Origin: Bacillus sp. T33-2
GTDB lineage: Bacteria > Bacillota > Bacilli > Bacillales > Cytobacillaceae
Direction: 5' to 3'
Length of the DNA: 64,000 bases
Assembly (NCBI RefSeq): GCF_002860205.1
Contig: NZ_PGVB01000011.1
Coordinates: 43,210 to 107,209, forward strand
Part shown: positions 59,315 through 64,000 of the stretch, one piece after another
Position numbering within the stretch: position 1 is the first letter of the stretch
How the letters are laid out: every line of letters starts with the position of its first letter
Notes under the pieces: model-generated
What the model saw: only the letters and a program-made list of their open reading frames with translations
Told to the model about the DNA's origin: nothing
Database searches by the model: none
Translations under genes and position numbers: made by a program

Positions 59315-60838
59315 ATGGAAGTCACTGCATATTTAGCGCAGAATGCCCGGAAAACGCCCGGGAAGCTGGCCATTGAATGTGAGGGGAGAAAGTATACCTA
59401 CAAAGAACTGGATGAAGAAGTAAACAGACTTGCCCACGGCCTTATTGGAATGGGGATTCGAAAAGGCAACAAGATCGCCCTGATGATGAAAAATTCCGAC
59501 CGCTTTGTCATTTCTTTTTTTGCCGCCGCCAGGATCGGTGCTGTGGTTGTTCCCGTGAATTTTCGCTTGACCGCTTCAGAGGTCCATTACATTCTAATGC
59601 AGTCGGATACAACCCTCACTGTTTGTGACGCAGAATTCGAAAAAACGATTGCCGCTGCCAGGGAAGGAACAAGAGTCCGCAATGTCGTTGTGATCGGAAG
59701 TCCCCAGGTGCTTGGCCATCATTCCTACCGCGAGCTGTTACGGGACAATGTTGATCATCCTTCTGTCGAGGTTACTGATCTGGATGACCTCGAAATCCTG
59801 TACACGTCCGGGACGACAGGCAAGCCGAAGGGGGCGCTGTTCGACCATAAACGGGTGTTTAACGTGGGCTTAACGATGATGATCAGCATGGGAATCACCC
59901 AGCGGGAACGGTTCCTTCACATTGCACCGCTTTTCCATTCCGCCCAGCTGAACCTGTTTTTAATATCAGGGGTTGTCCTGGGGGCTACCCATATTATCCA
60001 TCGTGATTTCCATCCGGTAAAAACACTGGAAGCGATCCAGGAACACAAGATTACCCATTTCTTTGGAGTGCCTGCAATGTACAACTTTATGCTCCAGGTT
60101 CCGAATTCGACCGATTACGACCTTTCTTCCATAAAAAGGTGCGGATACGGAGCGGCGCCTATGCCCCCGGAACTGGTCAAAAAAAGCATACAGCTATTTA
60201 AAACTGACCAATTTTACAATCTTTGCGGCCTGACCGAAGGGGGACCGGGCGGGATCCTGCTTGACCCGGAAGGACATAAGAACCATCTCGGCAAAGGCGG
60301 GAAGGCTGCATTCCTGACCGAAGCAAGGGTGGTAAACGAAGAGGGAGCCGATATTAAGCCAGGGGCAGTCGGCGAATTTATCCTCCGCGGCGAATCCATC
60401 ATGAAGGAGTATTACAAGAAGCCTGAGGAAACAAGCAAAACGTTGAAGGACGGCTGGCTCTACACAGGCGACCTGGCAACGATTGATGAGGAAGGCTACA
60501 TCACGCTTGTCGACAGGAAAAAGGATATGATCATATCCGGCGGGGAAAACGTGTACTCGATTGAAGTGGAAGAGGTTCTGTATGAGCATCCTGGCGTGCT
60601 CGAAGCTGCGATTATAGGACTGCCCGATGAGGTTTGGGGTGAAGCGGTCTGCGCAGTCATTGTCCCGAAGCAGGGAGCGGAGATAGATGAGCAGGAAATA
60701 CGGAGTTTTTGCCGGAAAAAGCTTGCCGGCTACAAGGTTCCGAGAAAAATATTTATTGAGGAACAGCTGCCAAGGAATGCATCAGGGAAAATATTAAAAT
60801 ATCAGCTCCGCCAGAAACTCAAGGGGGTCAAGGCGTAA
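59315..60838 (+). CDS. Fatty-acid/acyl-CoA ligase (AMP-forming)
   Basis: This 507-residue ANL-family enzyme has the P-loop motif YTSGTTGKPKGA (about 163), the AMP-binding YNLCGLTEGG-type block, the hinge TGDLATIDEEGY and VDRKKDMIISGGENVY, and a C-terminal catalytic Lys in PRNASGKILKYQ. It activates a fatty or other carboxylic acid to its CoA thioester. The ATG follows GAGGGGGAG. It leads the three-gene acyl-CoA operon behind a sigma-54 promoter. Confidence 0.93.
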   Translation: MEVTAYLAQNARKTPGKLAIECEGRKYTYKELDEEVNRLAHGLIGMGIRKGNKIALMMKNSDRFVISFFAAARIGAVVVPVNFRLTASEVHYILMQSDTTLTVCDAEFEKTIAAAREGTRVRNVVVIGSPQVLGHHSYRELLRDNVDHPSVEVTDLDDLEILYTSGTTGKPKGALFDHKRVFNVGLTMMISMGITQRERFLHIAPLFHSAQLNLFLISGVVLGATHIIHRDFHPVKTLEAIQEHKITHFFGVPAMYNFMLQVPNSTDYDLSSIKRCGYGAAPMPPELVKKSIQLFKTDQFYNLCGLTEGGPGGILLDPEGHKNHLGKGGKAAFLTEARVVNEEGADIKPGAVGEFILRGESIMKEYYKKPEETSKTLKDGWLYTGDLATIDEEGYITLVDRKKDMIISGGENVYSIEVEEVLYEHPGVLEAAIIGLPDEVWGEAVCAVIVPKQGAEIDEQEIRSFCRKKLAGYKVPRKIFIEEQLPRNASGKILKYQLRQKLKGVKA

Positions 60839-60846
60839 GGGCATTA

Positions 60847-60861
60847 TAGTAAGCGCTTGCA
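60847..60861 (+). promoter_or_regulatory. cre-like site between ligase and dehydrogenase genes
   Basis: TAGTAAGCGCTTGCA matches the cre consensus with one mismatch (A instead of T at position 2). It lies 31 bp upstream of the acyl-CoA dehydrogenase start and could act as a roadblock or second operator for CcpA. Confidence 0.5.
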
Positions 60862-60891
60862 AACGGACGTATTATTTGAGGGGAGACAAAA

Positions 60892-62028
60892 ATGTATTTA
60901 AAAGAGGAACACCAAATCTTTCGGAAATCTCTGAGAAAGTTTTTAGAAAAAGAGGCATATCCATTTTACGGACAGTGGGAAGAGGACAGGATGATCCCCC
61001 GTTCCTTTTGGACGAAAATGGGCGAGCAGGGCTATCTTTGCCCTGACCTAGATGAGGAATATGGCGGCAGCGGGGTCGACTGGGGATTTTCAGTCGTGAT
61101 TAATGAAGAATTGGAAAGGGTCGGTTCCGGGCTTGTCGGCATCGGCCTCCATAACGATATCGTCGTGCCATATATCAATTCATATGGGACAAAAGAACAG
61201 AAACAGCGCTGGCTGCCGAAATGCGCAACAGGCGAACTGATCACGGCAATCGCCATGACCGAGCCAGGGACGGGGTCAGACCTCGCGAATATCCAGACTA
61301 CTGCCATCCCTGATGGTGACCACTATATAGTGAACGGCCAGAAAACATTTATTACAAACGGAGTCCAGTCTGACCTTATTGTTGTCGCCTGTAAAACCGA
61401 CCCGAAAGCCAACCCCAAACATAAAGGGGTGAGCCTGCTTGTGGTTGAACGGGACACCCCTGGTTTTACGAGGGGCAGAAAACTGGACAAAGTTGGGCTG
61501 CATTGCCAGGATACGGCTGAATTAATTTTTGAAGATTGCCGTGTGCCAAGAGAAAACCTACTTGGCGAGGAAGGCAAAGGGTTCCTCTATTTAATGGAAA
61601 AACTGCAACAGGAGCGTCTGGTCGTGGCGATTGCCGCACAGGTTGCTGCAGAGGTGATGCTGAAGCTGACAATGGATTATGTGAAGAGCCGCGAAGCATT
61701 CGGGAAGCCCGTAAGCAAATTCCAGAACACCCAGTTCAAAATTGCAGAAATGGCGACCGACATTGAGATGGGCCGGGCATTTCTCGATAGTTTGATTGAC
61801 TGTCATATAGCGGGGCAGGATATCGTGACGAAGGTGTCAATGGCCAAATGGAAGCTGACCGAAATGGCGAAAAACATAGCGGCTGAATGCATGCAGCTGC
61901 ATGGCGGCTATGGCTATATGGAAGAATACGAGATTGCGAGAAGATACAGGGACATACCGGTTGCCAGCATTTACGCCGGGACGAACGAAATCATGAAGAC
62001 GATTATTGCTAAAAATCTTGGATTGTAA
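60892..62028 (+). CDS. Acyl-CoA dehydrogenase
   Basis: This 378-residue acyl-CoA dehydrogenase has AMTEPGTGSDLA (FAD/substrate region, about 122), YIVNGQKTFITNG, and the C-terminal QLHGGYGYMEEYEIARRYRD and YAGTNEIMK blocks, including the conserved Glu region of the catalytic base. It performs the first oxidation of beta-oxidation with ETF as acceptor. GAGGGGAG precedes the ATG. It lies between the ligase and thiolase genes. Confidence 0.94.
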   Translation: MYLKEEHQIFRKSLRKFLEKEAYPFYGQWEEDRMIPRSFWTKMGEQGYLCPDLDEEYGGSGVDWGFSVVINEELERVGSGLVGIGLHNDIVVPYINSYGTKEQKQRWLPKCATGELITAIAMTEPGTGSDLANIQTTAIPDGDHYIVNGQKTFITNGVQSDLIVVACKTDPKANPKHKGVSLLVVERDTPGFTRGRKLDKVGLHCQDTAELIFEDCRVPRENLLGEEGKGFLYLMEKLQQERLVVAIAAQVAAEVMLKLTMDYVKSREAFGKPVSKFQNTQFKIAEMATDIEMGRAFLDSLIDCHIAGQDIVTKVSMAKWKLTEMAKNIAAECMQLHGGYGYMEEYEIARRYRDIPVASIYAGTNEIMKTIIAKNLGL

Positions 62029-62082
62029 GAGAGGGCACTCAGGGACAAAAAGAATCACAGCGATAAAGAAAGGAAGATGAAG

Positions 62083-63237
62083 ATGCGTGAAGTAGTAATT
62101 GTTGAAGGTGTACGAACTCCGGTGGGAAGAAGAAACGGTTTATTGAAGGACATCCGTCCTGACGACCTTGCGGGTGAAGTGCTGAAGGAGCTTGTCAAAC
62201 GGGCTGGCATTGATGCGGGATTGGTTGAGGATGTGATTCTCGGATGTGTCACCCAATCAGGTGAACAGGCTGGCGATATTGCAAGGGTTGCTGCGCTGAT
62301 CGCTGGCTTCCCGATCGAAGTGCCGGGAACAACGATCGATCGCCAGTGTGGCTCAAGCCAGCAGGCTGTCCATTTTGCGTCCCAGGCGATTTTGTCAGGA
62401 GACGTGGATATTGTCATCGCTGGTGGCGTTGAAAGCATGTCACGTGTGCCGATGGGATCCAACTATCAAGGGGCAATCCCATACAGCTCGAAACTGATCG
62501 ACAGGTATGAGGTGCTGCACCAAGGAATGTCTGCTGAGCGGATTGCTGAAAAATACGGCTTTACCCGGCAGGAGCTGGACGAATTTTCTGTTGAAAGCCA
62601 CCGGCGTGCCCTTAATGCCCAGGCGGAAGGATACTTTGACAGGGAAATCATGCCGCTTGAGGTAACGGATGAAAACGGAGAAACGGTCATCATGAAGGAT
62701 GACTCCGGCCCAAGAAAAGGGACTAATTTTGAAGTGCTGGGCGGCTTGAAAACTGTTTTTAAACAGGATGGGGTCATCCATGCAGGTAATTCCAGCCAGA
62801 TCAGCGACGGGGCGGGGGCTCTCCTGTTGATGTCGCGCGAAAAGGCCGAAGAGCTTGGACTGAAGCCCCGCTTCCGTGTGCTTACCCGTGTCGTAGTTGG
62901 TTCAGATCCAACGATGATGCTGACCGGTCCGATTCCTGCCACTGAAAAAGCATTGAAGAAAGCGGGTTTATCCATTGATGATATCGATGTGTTTGAAGTG
63001 AACGAGGCATTTGCGCCTGTGCCCCTTGCCTGGCTGAAGGATACCGGGGCAGACCCGGCAAAGCTGAATCCGAACGGGGGAGCCATTGCACTGGGCCACC
63101 CGCTTGGAGCGAGCGGGGCGCGGCTGATGGTGACGATGATGCATGAGCTAGAACGTACTGGAGGAAGATATGGCCTGCAAACGATGTGCGAAGGCCATGG
63201 AATGGCCAACGCCACGATCATTGAGAGGCTGGATTGA
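62083..63237 (+). CDS. Acetyl-CoA acyltransferase (thiolase)
   Basis: The protein has 384 residues from the ATG at 62083 (MREVVIVEGVRTPVG), preferred over the ATG six bases earlier because it is properly spaced from AAAGGAAG. The nucleophile Cys is in TIDRQCGSSQQA (about 89), the His is in GGAIALGHPLGASGAR, and the second Cys is in MCEGHGMANA. It cleaves 3-ketoacyl-CoA, completing the set with the preceding ligase and dehydrogenase. No enoyl-CoA hydratase is encoded here; the SDR at 45.5 kb could supply the hydroxyacyl step. Confidence 0.94.
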   Translation: MREVVIVEGVRTPVGRRNGLLKDIRPDDLAGEVLKELVKRAGIDAGLVEDVILGCVTQSGEQAGDIARVAALIAGFPIEVPGTTIDRQCGSSQQAVHFASQAILSGDVDIVIAGGVESMSRVPMGSNYQGAIPYSSKLIDRYEVLHQGMSAERIAEKYGFTRQELDEFSVESHRRALNAQAEGYFDREIMPLEVTDENGETVIMKDDSGPRKGTNFEVLGGLKTVFKQDGVIHAGNSSQISDGAGALLLMSREKAEELGLKPRFRVLTRVVVGSDPTMMLTGPIPATEKALKKAGLSIDDIDVFEVNEAFAPVPLAWLKDTGADPAKLNPNGGAIALGHPLGASGARLMVTMMHELERTGGRYGLQTMCEGHGMANATIIERLD

Positions 63238-63325
63238 ATCAATAAATAACGATGTCTTATATAGAATCACTTAGGCTAAAGGACAAAATTCAGTTGGTTG
63301 GCAGGAAAAGTCCTTCCTAAAGAAT

Positions 63326-64000
63326 ATGAAGGACAAAAACGAGTCAGTGAGTTGGATTTATGTCGCTCGTAAATGCCATGAAAGACAGAACCGAGCCAGG
63401 GTCTCGGGAAACTGTCCATCATAACGGCTATGAAGGACAAAAACGAGCCGGTGGGCTAGGAAACTGTCTATCATAACGGCTATGAAAGACAAAAACGAGC
63501 TGGTGGGCCAGGAAACTGTCCATCATAACGGCTATGAAAGACAAAAATGAGCCTGTGGGCCGGGAAACTGTCTATCATAAAGGCTATGAAGGACAAAAAC
63601 GCGCCGGTGGGCTGGGAAACTGTCTATCATAACGGCTATGAAGGACAAAAACGAGCCTGTGGGCTGGGAAACTGTCCATCATAAGGGCTATGAAGGACAA
63701 AAATGAGCCGGTGGGCCGGGAAACTGTCCATCATAACGGCTATGAAGGACAAAAACGAGCCGGTGGGCTGGGAAACTGTCTATCATAACGGCTATGAAGG
63801 ACAAAAACGAGCCGGTGGGCTGGGAAACTGTCCATCAAAACGGCTATGAAGGACAAAAATGAGCTGGTGGGCTAGGAAACTGTCTATCATAACGGCTGTG
63901 AAAGACAAAAATGCGCCTCTGGGCTGGGAAACTGTCTATCATAACGGCTATGAAGGACAAAAATGAGCCGGTGGGCCGGGAAACTGTCCATCATAACGGC
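63326..64000 (+). repeat. 52-bp tandem repeat array, continues beyond the window
   Basis: Thirteen units start at 63326, 63378, 63430, 63482, 63534, 63586, 63638, 63690, 63742, 63794, 63846, 63898 and 63950, an exact 52-bp period without a single indel. The last unit is one base short at the window end. Typical blocks are ATGAAGGACAAAAA, GAGCCGGTGGGC, GGGAAACTGTC and ATCATAACGGCT. The first two units are the most diverged, and a degenerate copy lies near 63277. Stops occur in all forward frames, so the array is non-coding. It lies downstream of the thiolase gene. Confidence 0.95.

Noticed and set aside
62466..63242. Reverse-strand frame of 258 codons
   Set aside because: It is antisense to the thiolase gene, which has full catalytic motifs; Ser/Pro-rich composition is typical of shadow frames.
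63326..64000. Possible CRISPR array
   Set aside because: The 52-bp units are contiguous and wholly similar; there are no unique spacers between short repeats and no cas genes in the window.

Overview
The window looks like a chromosomal segment of an endospore-forming Bacillaceae species. Supporting signs are a TnrA regulator with TnrA boxes, cre and Fnr boxes, a YhcN-type spore lipoprotein, an ENP1/YqgT-like LysM-M14 endopeptidase, a subtilisin, strong Shine-Dalgarno sites with frequent GTG/TTG starts, and many Rho-independent terminators. I cannot fix the genus. No rRNA, tRNA or CRISPR array was seen.

Layout. 0-3.4 kb: nitrogen control (a DnaQ-like exonuclease cut by the window edge, a DUF294 nucleotidyltransferase, amt, tnrA) with three good TnrA/GlnR boxes. 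3.5-4.2 kb: decayed genes. 4.4-8.3 kb: a 2-oxo acid (acetoin type) dehydrogenase with E1 alpha, E1 beta and an E2 carrying two E3-binding domains, behind a perfect cre site and with no E3. 8.4-20 kb: assorted singletons (flavodoxin-like protein, coiled-coil protein, broken hydrolase, glnS, acyl-CoA dehydrogenase, subtilisin, YhcN lipoprotein, Gly/Tyr repeat protein, Fbp-like small proteins, two-part ThrE exporter). 20-26.2 kb: a quinone-oxidoreductase-like gene, then an Fnr-type operon for a membrane molybdoenzyme (cytochrome b, Mo subunit, 4x[4Fe-4S], Tat-exported Rieske, small membrane protein). 26.4-30 kb: an unknown gene divergent from a TPR-dynamin-like GTPase. 30.3-35.5 kb: galT-galK-galE and a convergent ROK repressor that share an AT-rich operator-like motif. 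35.8-37.6 kb: a polar amino-acid ABC transporter whose ATPase gene is wrecked. 37.7-45.3 kb: hydrolase, cstA with its small partner, LysM-M14 endopeptidase, DUF948 and DMT transporter. 45.4-54.3 kb: SDR dehydrogenase, oligopeptide ABC operon, sigma-54 activator. 54.6-58.9 kb: a decayed patch (5'-truncated gene, group II intron remnant, frameshifted membrane protein, broken ECF sigma/anti-sigma pair). 59.3-63.2 kb: acyl-CoA ligase, acyl-CoA dehydrogenase and thiolase. 63.3-64 kb: a 52-bp tandem array that runs off the window.

How the parts work together. The sigma-54 activator (52.3 kb) probably drives both the SDR (45.5 kb) and the beta-oxidation operon (59.3 kb). Both have canonical -24/-12 promoters and an upstream TGTCC-N7-GGACA palindrome. 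The most novel-looking items are the Fnr-controlled Mo/Rieske operon, the TPR-dynamin gene with its divergent neighbour, the sigma-54 circuit, the intergenic repeat families, and a group II intron remnant sitting directly after a terminator hairpin.
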